Assembly: GCA_021732525.1 (NCBI GenBank)
Contig: JAKFUU010000018.1
Span: 124,001 to 188,000, forward strand
Reading direction: 5' to 3'
Length of the DNA: 64,000 nucleotides
Source: Sphingomonadaceae bacterium
Lineage (GTDB): Bacteria; Pseudomonadota; Alphaproteobacteria; Sphingomonadales; Sphingomonadaceae
Part shown: in pieces, positions 45,472-54,515 of the stretch
Layout: each line of letters opens with the position of its first letter
Numbering within the stretch: position 1 is the first letter of the stretch
Program-made: the position numbers and the translations under genes
Notes under the pieces: model-generated
What the model was told of the DNA's origin: nothing
Database searches by the model: none
The model's input: only the letters and a program-made list of their open reading frames with translations

Positions 45472-46644
45472 ATGTTCATGGACTTCGAACTTGGCGAAGA
45501 GAAGCGGCAGCTTCGCTCCACCCTTCGCAGCTTCTTCAAGAAAGAAGCGCCTACAGCCGAGATCAGCCGCCTGGATCGCGAAGCCACCTTTCCGCGCGAA
45601 ATCTATCGCAAAATGGCGGACCTGGGTCTTTGCGGTATCACCATTCCAGAGGAATTTGGCGGCTCGCCTTTGGATGAGATTTCTCGATGCATCGTATTGG
45701 AAGAAATCGCGCGTGCGGGCGGCTGCCTCGTTTACTCCTTCGCACCAACTGTGGCCTTCAGCGCGGTTGGGATCCAGCGATATGGTAGCGATCGCCAAAA
45801 GCAGGAATTCCTTCCGAAGATCGCATCGGGAGACTTGCGTATTGCGATGGGCCTAAGCGAACCCGCTTCTGGTTCAGATCTTGCCAGTCTTTCAACCAGA
45901 GCAACGCTGGATGGTGATATATATGTGATCAACGGGCAGAAAATCTGGACGACTGGCGCTGACACTTCGGAATATATCATGACTTTCGTCAGGACCGACA
46001 ATGAGACGAAAGGACATCAGGGTCTTTCGATCCTCTTGGTTGATCGAAACTTGGAGGGGATTGACGTCCGCCCTATCCCGAAACTCGCCGGGCAGGCCAC
46101 ACACACTTGCGAAGTATTCTTCGATAATGTGCGTGTCCCTGCGGAGAATCTGCTTGGGCCGCTTGGTGGCGGCACCAAGTTGATCTTCAGTTTGCTCGAT
46201 GCAGAGCGGGTTTACGTCGCAGCGCAAGCTTGTGGCATTGCACAAGGCGCCTTTGAACAGGCGCTGGGCTATGCCAAGGAGCGCAAGCAGTTTGGCGTTG
46301 AAATCATCCATCATCAGGCCGTAGGTCACATGCTGGCGGAAATCGCGGCCGAGATTCATGCGGCGCGGCTTACCTGCTGGCAGGCGGCGTGGCGGCTCGA
46401 TCAAGGGTTGTCTTGTTCGACGGAAGCGGCGGTCGCGAAGATCATCGCCAGCGAGACCGCAACCCGCTGTATTGGAAAGGCAATGCAGGTGATGGGGGGC
46501 TATTCCTATGCCGTCGAATTCCCTCTCGAACGATATTGGCGCGAAACCAAGCTGTTCGAGATTGCTGGTGGATCCAACCAGATACAGCGGAACATAATCG
46601 TCAAAAATCTGCTCAAGCAGGATGATCTTGATTATGCACCGTAG
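45472..46644 (+). CDS. Acyl-CoA dehydrogenase
   Basis: A 390-residue acyl-CoA dehydrogenase with AMGLSEPASGSDLASL and YVINGQKIWTTGADT in the FAD domain and VMGGYSYAVEFPLERYWRE near the end. The loop EIAGGSNQIQRNI lacks the Glu of the YEGTSE-type proteins, as in the dehydrogenase at 43833. ATG codons at 45472 and 45478 are both possible after AAAGGAAA. It starts a plus-strand unit with two SDR genes, one of them DECR2-like, so it likely serves a beta-oxidation of an unsaturated or ring-derived acyl-CoA. Confidence 0.87.
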   Translation: MFMDFELGEEKRQLRSTLRSFFKKEAPTAEISRLDREATFPREIYRKMADLGLCGITIPEEFGGSPLDEISRCIVLEEIARAGGCLVYSFAPTVAFSAVGIQRYGSDRQKQEFLPKIASGDLRIAMGLSEPASGSDLASLSTRATLDGDIYVINGQKIWTTGADTSEYIMTFVRTDNETKGHQGLSILLVDRNLEGIDVRPIPKLAGQATHTCEVFFDNVRVPAENLLGPLGGGTKLIFSLLDAERVYVAAQACGIAQGAFEQALGYAKERKQFGVEIIHHQAVGHMLAEIAAEIHAARLTCWQAAWRLDQGLSCSTEAAVAKIIASETATRCIGKAMQVMGGYSYAVEFPLERYWRETKLFEIAGGSNQIQRNIIVKNLLKQDDLDYAP

Positions 46645-46707
46645 AATTGCCCGTCAGTTGTGGCTTTGAGCCAAGGCGCGGCTCGTCAAGTCGGCGGAAA
46701 ATTAAGG

Positions 46708-47478
46708 ATGGACGATATGCAGGACTTCCAGGGCAAGACTGCCTTCATAACAGGTGCATCGACAGGACTTGGCTTGCACTTCGCCGAAATTCTTGCCCGT
46801 CATGGATGTGCTGTAATGTTAGCCGCACGCAGGGCTGATCTGTTAAAAGAGCATGTGAATCGACTTAGGGGTGAGGGCCATATTGCGGAGGCCATTAGCC
46901 TCGATGTTCGTGATACGGCCGCGATAATATCCGCTCTGGACGAGGCAGAAAAGCTGCTCGGTCCGCTGTCTGTCCTGGTCAATAATGCTGGGATTGCACC
47001 CGGCAATCCTGCTCTTGCGGTTGAACAGGCCGAATGGGACCAGGTTTTCGAGATCAACAGCCGAGGTGTGTTCTTTGGTTCGACGGAAGCGGCGCGCCGT
47101 ATGATCGCGAACGGTACCGCTTCGAGGGGAGATGCCCGCATTTTGAACATCTCTTCGATCACCGCCCAAATGGTGACGCCTGGCCTTTCTGCCTATTCGG
47201 CGTCAAAAGCGGCGGTGTCGTCCCTGACCAAAATTTTGGCTCGTGAATGGGCGAGGTCAGGCATATCGGTGAATGCGTTGTGTCCGGGATATATCGAGAC
47301 CGAAATGAACAGCGACTGGTTTGCCTCGGAAGGCGGCGAAGCGCAAATAAAGTCGTGGCCACGGCGTCGGATGATCCCCGTCGATACTCTTGACGACATT
47401 TTCCTAGCGTTGTGTGGCAAGGCAGGCCGGTATATCACCGGCTCACTGTTTACCATTGATGACGGGCAAAGCTTGTAG
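46708..47478 (+). CDS. SDR family oxidoreductase
   Basis: A protein of about 256 residues with TGASTGLG, NNAG, NISSITA and YSASK and a truncated C-terminal IDDGQSL element in place of the usual VDGG. The frame opens at 46660; ATG at 46708 or 46717 is more plausible from spacing to AAGG and GGCGGA. It follows the acyl-CoA dehydrogenase at 45472 by 63 bases and precedes the DECR2-like SDR by 73 bases. Confidence 0.85.
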   Translation: MDDMQDFQGKTAFITGASTGLGLHFAEILARHGCAVMLAARRADLLKEHVNRLRGEGHIAEAISLDVRDTAAIISALDEAEKLLGPLSVLVNNAGIAPGNPALAVEQAEWDQVFEINSRGVFFGSTEAARRMIANGTASRGDARILNISSITAQMVTPGLSAYSASKAAVSSLTKILAREWARSGISVNALCPGYIETEMNSDWFASEGGEAQIKSWPRRRMIPVDTLDDIFLALCGKAGRYITGSLFTIDDGQSL

Positions 47479-47551
47479 GCTGCAAATTGCGGCTCTCGCC
47501 TTGCCGCTAACGAGTGGTTGAGATTTACTTCCCTGAATTAAGGAAATCGAA

Positions 47552-48367
47552 ATGCAGGACAAAACCGATCGTAAGGCGCCTTCCCCTCACACCTACGATG
47601 GAAAGGTTGTCTTCATCGCTGGCGCATCGAGCGGCATTAACCTTAGTATTGGCCAAGCTTTTGCGCGGGCTGGTGCGAAGGTGGCTCTGATCAGTCGGAG
47701 CTTGGACAAGATCACGGCAGCGACAAAAACTATCACAGATGAAGGCTACGAGGCGATTGGTATGGCTGCAGACGTGCGGGATTATCAAGCTGTCGAAGAT
47801 GCGCTGAAGCTTACCGCCAGTCAATTCGGCAAGATTGATGTTGTCGTTTCCGGTGCGGCCGGCAACTTTCCTGCTGCGGCCTTGGACATGAGCGCTAACG
47901 GTTTCAAGACGATTATCGACATCGACCTCATCGGCACATTCAACGTGTTTCGCGCGTCGTTTGAGTTCCTCAGTCGCCCGGGCGCGTCACTGATTGCAAT
48001 TTCGGGCCAAGCTCCGCGACCCACAATGCATCAGTCGCATGTTTGTTCAGCCAAAGCTGGCGTCAACATGTTGACTCAGTGCCTAGCGATGGAATGGGGA
48101 CAAGCGGGCGTGCGTGTCAATGCCATTGCGCCAGGCATGATCGGCGACACTGAGGGTATGCGGCGTCTGGCGCCCAGTGTAGCCGAGGATCAGGCCAATG
48201 CAGGCAGCATTCCCTTGCGCGCCTATGGCGCGAAGGATGATATCGCTGATGCAGCACTTTTTCTATCGTCGGACAGCGCCCGCTACATTACCGGTGCGAT
48301 CCTCTTCGTGGACGGCGGCTTAATTCTTGGCGACTCGAGCACAACTGCTAGGCCGGGTATCGGATGA
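47552..48367 (+). CDS. SDR of 2,4-dienoyl-CoA reductase (DECR2) type
   Basis: A 271-residue SDR. The cofactor loop is GASSGINLSIG and the position of the catalytic Tyr is not Tyr: the segment reads HQSHVCSAKAGVN, with Val four residues before the Lys. The same absence is known for peroxisomal 2,4-dienoyl-CoA reductases (QVHAGSAKAAV in DECR2), and the following LAMEWG is shared with them. It would reduce a 2,4-dienoyl-CoA with NADPH. It ends the acyl-CoA dehydrogenase-SDR-SDR unit; a terminator follows. Confidence 0.8.
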   Translation: MQDKTDRKAPSPHTYDGKVVFIAGASSGINLSIGQAFARAGAKVALISRSLDKITAATKTITDEGYEAIGMAADVRDYQAVEDALKLTASQFGKIDVVVSGAAGNFPAAALDMSANGFKTIIDIDLIGTFNVFRASFEFLSRPGASLIAISGQAPRPTMHQSHVCSAKAGVNMLTQCLAMEWGQAGVRVNAIAPGMIGDTEGMRRLAPSVAEDQANAGSIPLRAYGAKDDIADAALFLSSDSARYITGAILFVDGGLILGDSSTTARPGIG

Positions 48368-48379
48368 GTTTATGTCGCT

Positions 48380-48408
48380 AAACGGCCAAGCTCAATGCTT
48401 GGTCGTTT
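48380..48408. terminator. Hairpin terminator between convergent units
   Basis: AAACGGCCAAGC (48380-48391) pairs with GCTTGGTCGTTT (48397-48408), with one G-U wobble and a 5-base loop, and ends in TTT on the plus strand and AAA-reverse (TTT) on the minus strand. It lies between the DECR2-like SDR and the ferredoxin, which are convergent. Confidence 0.75.
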
Positions 48409-48430
48409 CACGCTGTTGAGTGTGTTTCGC

Positions 48431-48751
48431 TCAGAATTGAGATTCAGGAACGTCGACGAGCAAGCCGTCTAGCGTATCGGTCAGCTGGATTTGGCAACTG
48501 AGCCTGCTTCCCGGGCGGGGGTCGGGTACGACTTCAAGCATGTCGATCTCGTCTGCTCCTGCCGCCGGAATTTTCGCGATCCACTCTTCATCGACATAGA
48601 CGTGACACGTGGCACAGCTCAGGGTTCCACCACATTCGGCAATAATTCCGGGGATATCGGCATTTTTTGCGACCTCCATCAGGCTGGTGCCGTTCGCTCC
48701 ATCAACGATCTTGTCCATATTGCCAGGAAGGCGAAATGTTATTTTTGGCAT
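48431..48751 (-). CDS. [2Fe-2S] ferredoxin (adrenodoxin/putidaredoxin type)
   Basis: A 106-residue electron carrier. The four cluster cysteines are in the pattern C-x5-C-x2-C (AECGGTLSCATCHVY) and a later LSCQI. This is the vertebrate/bacterial P450-partner type. The P450 gene lies just upstream on the same strand with a SnoaL-like gene between, so the ferredoxin probably feeds electrons to it. No ferredoxin reductase is visible in the window; one must come from elsewhere. Confidence 0.9.
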   Translation of the reverse strand: MPKITFRLPGNMDKIVDGANGTSLMEVAKNADIPGIIAECGGTLSCATCHVYVDEEWIAKIPAAGADEIDMLEVVPDPRPGSRLSCQIQLTDTLDGLLVDVPESQF

Positions 48752-48872
48752 TGTCTATCCGTCAAATATTTAGTTAAAAACAATAATATATTGTGATTGC
48801 GCGTTCGGTGAACGAGGTTCAAAGTACTCGGTCAATCGACATTGCCCCGATCCTTGGCTCGCTAACCATCAA

Positions 48873-49340
48873 TCAACCCTTTCGATGGTCCCGATTTTCG
48901 TCAAATTTCGCGGTAACGCTGTGCACATTTCCAATGAAGCGGCTCGCAATTCGCCACACGCCGTTCTCGCGTCGGCACACATCTATATAGTCGCCCATGC
49001 CCCCGGCCGTTGGTGAGCCATCAGCCTGTAAAACCATCATGATGCAATGTGAGCGCGCCACCGCTATATTAGGATTCTCGCCATCAGGCTCCACCCAGAG
49101 CGACGTGACGCAGTGTCGTGAAGGAAGACCGCGCCCGGCCATGCCAACATCCAGTACGAATTGGAGCCGGTTGGAGAGGCCGTCGTGGCCCTGATAGGGA
49201 ATGTCGCCTTCAACCTGCCAGACGCAGTCCTGAGTGTAGTTGGAGAGATATTCATCCTTGGACATCCACTTGTCCTGAAACCACGAAACACGAGCGATCA
49301 GATTTCGGATCGCCAGTTCATCATCTAAATTCATTTCCAT
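48873..49340 (-). CDS. SnoaL-like (NTF2 fold) protein
   Basis: A 155-residue protein with LAIRNLIARVSWFQDKW... shortened here to the helix ELAIRNLIARVSW, an acidic turn at DCVW and a C-terminal RENGVWRIASRFI strand pair, typical of the fold. It lies between the P450 and the ferredoxin on the minus strand (26 bases after the P450 stop), so it is probably co-expressed with them and may act on the P450 product. The reaction is unknown. Confidence 0.72.
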   Translation of the reverse strand: MEMNLDDELAIRNLIARVSWFQDKWMSKDEYLSNYTQDCVWQVEGDIPYQGHDGLSNRLQFVLDVGMAGRGLPSRHCVTSLWVEPDGENPNIAVARSHCIMMVLQADGSPTAGGMGDYIDVCRRENGVWRIASRFIGNVHSVTAKFDENRDHRKG

Positions 49341-49366
49341 CTCCTAACTTTAACCGCTTAAAAACT

Positions 49367-50629
49367 TCAAGCGGTGAACGGATCAAACCGGACCGGCAAG
49401 CGCTTTGGCCCCGTGACATTGTTCGACGCGAGCCACTCTACTTCACCGGCTATTTCGATGTTCCTAAACCTGTTGATCATCGCGCTTACTAACGTCTTCA
49501 TTTCCAGTCGAGCGAGGTTCCTGCCAAGACAAAGATGCGGCGAAGCGGCTGCGTTGAACGTCAAATGCGGGTTTGGGTTGCGGGTCACATCAAATTTGGT
49601 CGGGTGGTGGAAAACTCTCTCATCTCGATTGCCCGAGACAAGCCAGCTGACAACCCAGTCGTCCTTTTTGATAAGCTTGCCACCCAACTCAATATCGCGA
49701 GTGGCGACACGCAGCGTATGCTTACTGGGATTTGACCAGCGCAAAACTTCCTCGATTGCCGTGTCAATTAGCGAGGGCTCGGCCCTGACCAAGTCGGCCT
49801 GTTCAGGATTTTGCAGCATAGCATGCATGCCGGTCGCGAAGCCGTTCCGTGTTGTATCGAGTCCGCCGACAACCATCGTCCAGCACCACCAACCGACATA
49901 ATACATATCCCAAGGCTCGCCATCGGTACTCATGCTTGCAATCAGACTGACAAGATCATCTCCCGGGTTCTTCCGTCGCTCTGCCGCAAGCGGGCTCAGA
50001 TATTCATACAATTCTTGAAAAGCACCAAATCTGCTCTCGTTTGCGGATTCGCCCGGGCGACGAAACTCCGGGTCGGTGGAGCCTTGGATGAGGTTTGCCA
50101 AGCGGTCCATCAAAGGCCAGTCCTGTTGAGGTATGGCCATCAAGTCCAAGATCAAACGAAGCGGGAGCTGGCCCGCTACCTCGTCGACGAGATCGCATGA
50201 GCCACGCGGGGCGACTTCCGCAACTATATCACCAGTTATGCGATCGATGGTTGAAACCATCTTGTTGATCACATGAACTGTGAAGTGCTTGTTGAAGGGG
50301 CGCCGGTAGGTAAGATGGCTGGGCGCATCTACAAAAGTAGGTATTGCATCAAACCCAAGCGCATGGTGATCCATTGCAAGAAAAGCGACCGGGTCGGGGG
50401 GCAAATTCCCACCATATTTGGAACTGAAGGTTTCAGCGTCGGTCTGAACCTGAATGATATCGGCATGTCTGGTGACATGCCAGAGCGGACGGCCATAGGA
50501 ATTGTCCGTCCAATGTACGGGATCGTGATCACGCAAAAGCTTGAATGAATCGTGATAACCGTCAGACGTATAGTACTCATCCAACGTAATATTATCGTCA
50601 ATTTCTTTCCAGTCCACATCCGTCTCCAA
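49367..50629 (-). CDS. Cytochrome P450
   Basis: A 420-residue soluble bacterial P450. The I-helix oxygen-binding motif is VVGGLDTTR, the ExxR motif EEVLR. The haem loop reads FNAAASPHLCLGRNLARLE: the Cys ligand and the following Gly are present, but alanines and Ser replace the usual FGxG glycines and the Phe lies nine residues before the Cys rather than seven or eight. Hydroxylation of a pathway compound is expected, with the adjacent ferredoxin as redox partner. The start is ATG at 50629; the upstream region carries an operator-like palindrome at 50863. Confidence 0.92.
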   Translation of the reverse strand: METDVDWKEIDDNITLDEYYTSDGYHDSFKLLRDHDPVHWTDNSYGRPLWHVTRHADIIQVQTDAETFSSKYGGNLPPDPVAFLAMDHHALGFDAIPTFVDAPSHLTYRRPFNKHFTVHVINKMVSTIDRITGDIVAEVAPRGSCDLVDEVAGQLPLRLILDLMAIPQQDWPLMDRLANLIQGSTDPEFRRPGESANESRFGAFQELYEYLSPLAAERRKNPGDDLVSLIASMSTDGEPWDMYYVGWWCWTMVVGGLDTTRNGFATGMHAMLQNPEQADLVRAEPSLIDTAIEEVLRWSNPSKHTLRVATRDIELGGKLIKKDDWVVSWLVSGNRDERVFHHPTKFDVTRNPNPHLTFNAAASPHLCLGRNLARLEMKTLVSAMINRFRNIEIAGEVEWLASNNVTGPKRLPVRFDPFTA

Positions 50630-50862
50630 ATTTATCGCATCACCACCCGAGCGCCGCCAGCAGAGTTCGTATTTGCACTTGAGCAGCGCTCCAATTCTAT
50701 CAGATGATGCTGCTAAAAGTTGCTACTTCCAAGCAATCCGGCAGGGCGAACCCACTTTCCAGATGCGACCTCCGCTTGCCGCATATGAGCAACTCCCTCG
50801 TGATCCCTTTAGCGAACTCTTTCCAAACTAATCCAGTAGTGATGGGTAACAAATGATAAGGT

Positions 50863-50870
50863 GATGTCAA
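50863..50870. promoter_or_regulatory. Operator-like palindrome (copy 10)
   Basis: TGATGTCA core (TTGACATCAC on the minus strand), 234 bases upstream of the P450 start. Confidence 0.5.
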
Positions 50871-51106
50871 TCTTTCTTTTTAGCTGTTTCAGATTTGCGA
50901 ACCCGAACGCTGGGTTGAGCCCTACAGACATTAGCGTTCAATGCAGAGCGCGCGCATGCACCGGCTGACGAGCAAATTGGCGCGGATCATGGCGCGCATG
51001 CATCATCTCCACTCTATCCAACGTTTGACGGCTGGCGCTTCGAGCGCCACGCCCCTCTTGAGCGCGGAATTTTACACTCCCGTAAGCCGACAATCAAATG
51101 TTTCAA

Positions 51107-51114
51107 TGACATCA
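51107..51114. promoter_or_regulatory. Operator-like palindrome (copy 11)
   Basis: TGACATCA core followed by TGTTTTTTTATA, 236 bases upstream of the small ORF at 51350 and 381 bases upstream of the fbiC GTG. It links the F420 operon to the shared motif set. Confidence 0.5.
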
Positions 51115-51349
51115 TGTTTTTTTATACTTGCTAGCTGGGGCTGTGCAAGGTAGCTACTGAATCAGCATACTCTGAACATAGGAGTTCGGGGCGGCAAAGC
51201 CAAATTGGCAGATTCCCTACCATGATGTCGATGGATTCAATTGGGAAAGATATGGGCCAAAGCATGATAGGGACGGTGAAGTACGCAGTCATGGAAACTC
51301 TGCCCCGCCAGCAACAGCAGCGATCACAGCTTTTGGTAAAGGAAGCATA

Positions 51350-51505
51350 ATGAATGTATCCGTAGATCTCGACGCCGTTACAGGCAGGTCTACACCTTCG
51401 GCGGCGGTGCCTGGCATGAATGCGATGCTTGATGCCAGTCAGATAATCTTAGTGCACATAACGTTGGTTCCAAGTCATCGACAAGGGCAGGCGTGTGGTT
51501 TCTAG
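51350..51505 (+). CDS. Small leader ORF (51 codons) upstream of fbiC
   Basis: ATG at 51350 has AAAGGAAG five bases upstream and opens a 51-codon frame (start MNVSVDLDAVTGRSTPS, end HRQGQACGF) whose stop lies 11 bases inside the fbiC start. The stretch is too short for most gene finders. It has no recognised family. It may be a coupling leader, an unrelated small protein, or the N-terminal part of FbiC split off by a +1 frameshift; homologous FbiC proteins normally have some 30-40 more residues before the first radical-SAM domain. Confidence 0.4.
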   Translation: MNVSVDLDAVTGRSTPSAAVPGMNAMLDASQIILVHITLVPSHRQGQACGF

Positions 51506-53849
51506 CATTTCCTTCGATGATCTTACACTTGATTGCATCATGCAATCCGCAGCGGCCGTTAGGGATGCAGCCTTTGGAATTAACCAGACCTGGTCGCCCA
51601 AGGTCTTCATACCGCTGACCCACTTGTGCCGGGACTTGTGCCATTATTGCACCTTCTCGCGCCCCCGCCCTGGCCAGCGCGCCTACATGTCGCCGGAGGA
51701 CGTGCTTGACGTGGCACGCGCGGGGGCTGCCGCCGGGTGCACCGAGGCATTGTTCACGCTCGGCGACAAACCTGAACTCCGGTTTGCACAGGCCCGTAGG
51801 GAACTAGCCGAGTTCGGATACGTGACCACGCTCGACTATCTCGAGGCGATGTGCCAGCTAGTGATTTCCCAAACTGGCTTGATCCCGCACGTCAACGCTG
51901 GCGTCATGGAGGCGAAGGACATTGCCCGCCTGCGCGCGGTGTCAGCCTCGCAAGGGTTGATGCTTGAAACGGTGGCAAACCGGCTGGGGGACAAGGGCGG
52001 TCCTCACTATCGCTCACCCGACAAGGTGCCCGCGAAGCGGCTCGCAACCATCCGCGCGGCGGGTGAGCTCAAGGTGCCCTTCACGACCGGAATACTTATC
52101 GGGATCGGCGAAACCCGGGCAGAGCGAATAGAAGCGCTGCTGGCGATCCAAGACCTGCACGCTGAATTCGGCCATATTGCCGAAGTGATCATACAGAATT
52201 TTCGCGCCAAACCGGGCACTCCAATGTCCGGTGCGGTCGAACCGGACATGGATGACCTGCTCTGGACTATCGCTGCGGCGCGGCTGACTCTTCCGCCCGA
52301 CATATCGGTTCAGGCCCCACCAAACCTGGCCGACGCCATTTTCCCCCGCCTGATGGATGCTGGGATCAACGATTGGGGTGGAATCAGCCCTGTAACACCC
52401 GATCACGTCAACCCTGAATGCCCGTGGCCTGCAGTCGAAAAGCTGTTTGCGGCGACCGAAGCTGCCGGACGGCGATTGGTGGCACGGCTGCCGGTTTACC
52501 CGGGCTGGGCCGGTGCGGAATGGCAGGACGCGGCGATCCTGCCGTTGCTTGCCGCAAATAGCGATGCCGAGGGCTATGCCCGCGCCGATGCCTGGTCGCC
52601 CGGCCTCCCGCTGCCGGCGCAGCCTGAACCGGCGCGCGGTATGTCTTCACCGCATATCGCCCGTCTGATCGATCGCGCGCAGTCAGGCGACTCTCTTAAT
52701 GAGGATGAAATCGTCGCGCTGTTTGCGGCACGCAGTTCCGACGTCGAACATGTTTGTGCCGGAGCCGATGCACTGCGACGCACGACACGCGGCGATGAGA
52801 TAAGTTTTGTCGTCAACCGCAACATCAACTACACTAATATCTGCGCCTACGCCTGCGGGTTCTGTGCCTTCTCCAAGGGGCGTGGCGCCGACAGCCTGCG
52901 TGGACGCCCTTATGATCTCGACCTGTCCGAAGTGACGCGCCGCGCGCACGAGGCTGTTGCCCGGGGCGGCACCGAGGTCTGCATGCAGGGCGGAATTCAT
53001 CCGGCCTATACTGGTGATACTTACCTGCAGCTGCTGCGCGCGGTCAAATCGGCCGAGCCGGGCCTGCACATCCACGCTTTCAGCCCGCTTGAGGTGCGGC
53101 ACGGCGCGGACACGCTAGGCCTCAGCCTCGAGGACTATCTGACCCGTCTCAAGGAGGCTGGGCTCGACTCGCTTCCCGGTACCGCGGCCGAGATCCTCGA
53201 TGACGATGTGCGGGACGTGATCTGCCCAGACAAGCTCAACACCGCCGAATGGCTCGAGACGGTCGAGGCAGCGCACCGCGTGGGGCTGAAGACCACCGCA
53301 ACGATCATGTTCGGTCATGTCGATACACCGCGCCACTGGGCTCGACACCTGATCCGGGTGCGCGACCTGCAGGCCCGCACGGGTGGAATAACGGAGTTCG
53401 TTCCTTTGCCCTTCGTTCCGATGGAAGCGCCGATGACGCTGCGCGGGATTGCCAGGCGGGGTCCGACATTCCGCGAGGTGCGATTGATGCACGCCGTGGC
53501 GCGACTGGCGCTGCACCCGCATATTACCTCGATCCAGACTAGCTGGGTCAAGCTGGGGCGTGAGGGAGTAGCGGCCTGCCTCAACGGTGGTGCCAACGAT
53601 ATCGGCGGCACCCTGATGGACGAAAGCATCAGCCGCGCTGCCGGCGCAGCGCATGGGCAGGAAATGCCTCCCTGCGAAATGGAAGAGTTGATCTGCGGTC
53701 TGGATCGCCAGCCACGCCAGCGCACCACACTTTACGAAGACGTCGATGACCTGACGCGCACGCGTGGGCACCATGCGGTTCCGCTAACGCCAGTCGTGCT
53801 GACGCCGCCCAAGAAAATCAAGCAAAAGGAAATGATAGATGTCGAATGA
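51495..53849 (+). CDS. fbiC: FbiC: FO synthase (CofG-CofH fusion)
   Basis: A 784-residue protein with two radical-SAM domains. The N-terminal CofG-like cluster is CRDLCHYC (Cys 45, 49, 52) and the C-terminal CofH-like one CAYACGFC (Cys 450, 454, 457). It joins tyrosine and the diaminouracil precursor into FO, the deazaflavin chromophore of F420, using two SAM-dependent radical steps. The start is GTG with AAGGG upstream. It overlaps the npdG start by 11 bases. It is the first enzyme gene of the F420 operon. Confidence 0.93.
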   Translation: MVSSISFDDLTLDCIMQSAAAVRDAAFGINQTWSPKVFIPLTHLCRDLCHYCTFSRPRPGQRAYMSPEDVLDVARAGAAAGCTEALFTLGDKPELRFAQARRELAEFGYVTTLDYLEAMCQLVISQTGLIPHVNAGVMEAKDIARLRAVSASQGLMLETVANRLGDKGGPHYRSPDKVPAKRLATIRAAGELKVPFTTGILIGIGETRAERIEALLAIQDLHAEFGHIAEVIIQNFRAKPGTPMSGAVEPDMDDLLWTIAAARLTLPPDISVQAPPNLADAIFPRLMDAGINDWGGISPVTPDHVNPECPWPAVEKLFAATEAAGRRLVARLPVYPGWAGAEWQDAAILPLLAANSDAEGYARADAWSPGLPLPAQPEPARGMSSPHIARLIDRAQSGDSLNEDEIVALFAARSSDVEHVCAGADALRRTTRGDEISFVVNRNINYTNICAYACGFCAFSKGRGADSLRGRPYDLDLSEVTRRAHEAVARGGTEVCMQGGIHPAYTGDTYLQLLRAVKSAEPGLHIHAFSPLEVRHGADTLGLSLEDYLTRLKEAGLDSLPGTAAEILDDDVRDVICPDKLNTAEWLETVEAAHRVGLKTTATIMFGHVDTPRHWARHLIRVRDLQARTGGITEFVPLPFVPMEAPMTLRGIARRGPTFREVRLMHAVARLALHPHITSIQTSWVKLGREGVAACLNGGANDIGGTLMDESISRAAGAAHGQEMPPCEMEELICGLDRQPRQRTTLYEDVDDLTRTRGHHAVPLTPVVLTPPKKIKQKEMIDVE

Positions 53850-54513
53850 GCGCCTGACCATCGCCGTGCTAGGTGGAACCGGCAAGGAAGGCGGCGGCCT
53901 TGCACTGCGTTGGGCACACAAGGGACACGAGGTCATCCTCGGCAGCCGCACCGCAGAACGCGCTGAACAAGCCGCCGCTGCGATGCGCGCAGAACTGGGC
54001 AGCGCATCACAGGTCAGTGGCATGGCCAACCCCGATGCCGCAGCGGCGGCGGATCTAGTGGTCCTTTCAGTCCCCTATTCGGCTCAGCAATCAACCGTGC
54101 TGGACGTCGCTGAGCAGTTGAAGGGCAAGATTCTGATCGACGTTACCGTACCGCTGATCCCGCCCAAGGTCAACCGGGTGCAGTTGCCCGAAGGCGGCAG
54201 TGCGGTGGAAGCAGTGCAACGATTGCTGGGTGACGAGGTCAAGGTGGTGTCTGCTTTTCAGAACATCTCGGCCCATCACCTTGCCAAACTCGACGAGGAA
54301 ATGGACTGCGACGTGTTGGTCTGCGCCGACGATCCCGAAGCTGCCGACAAGGTCGTGGCATTGAGCGAGGAGATCGGCCTGACCGCTTGGAATGCCGGTC
54401 CGCTGGCCAATTCGGTCGTGGCCGAAGCACTGACCAGTGTACTGATTGCGCTTAACCGCCGGTACAAAGTGCCCGGGTCTGGCATTCGCGTTACTGGTGT
54501 GCCACGTCCCTGA
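53839..54513 (+). CDS. npdG: F420-dependent NADP reductase (NpdG/Fno-like)
   Basis: A 224-residue protein with an N-terminal Rossmann motif VLGGTGKEGGGLALRW followed by VILGSR, and a C-terminal half (SAFQNISAHHL, GLTAWNAGPLANS) typical of F420:NADP oxidoreductase. It moves hydride between NADPH and F420, producing the F420H2 that the LLM enzymes need. It starts inside the end of fbiC and ends two bases before the cofE start, so it is co-translated with them. Confidence 0.9.
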   Translation: MSNERLTIAVLGGTGKEGGGLALRWAHKGHEVILGSRTAERAEQAAAAMRAELGSASQVSGMANPDAAAAADLVVLSVPYSAQQSTVLDVAEQLKGKILIDVTVPLIPPKVNRVQLPEGGSAVEAVQRLLGDEVKVVSAFQNISAHHLAKLDEEMDCDVLVCADDPEAADKVVALSEEIGLTAWNAGPLANSVVAEALTSVLIALNRRYKVPGSGIRVTGVPRP

Positions 54514-54515
54514 AC

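Larger units (their letters stand above)
50630..51349. promoter_or_regulatory. Divergent region between P450 and F420 operon
   Basis: About 720 bases with no credible gene. It contains two operator-like palindromes (50863-50870 towards the P450, 51107-51114 towards fbiC), 11-base direct repeats of GCGCGCATGCA (50950-50960, 50992-51002) and a strong hairpin GGCGCT/AGCGCC at 51034-51048. Confidence 0.5.

Noticed and set aside
50941-51153. 70-codon open frame in the P450-fbiC gap
   Set aside because: There is no RBS, the composition is odd, and it spans the operator at 51107.
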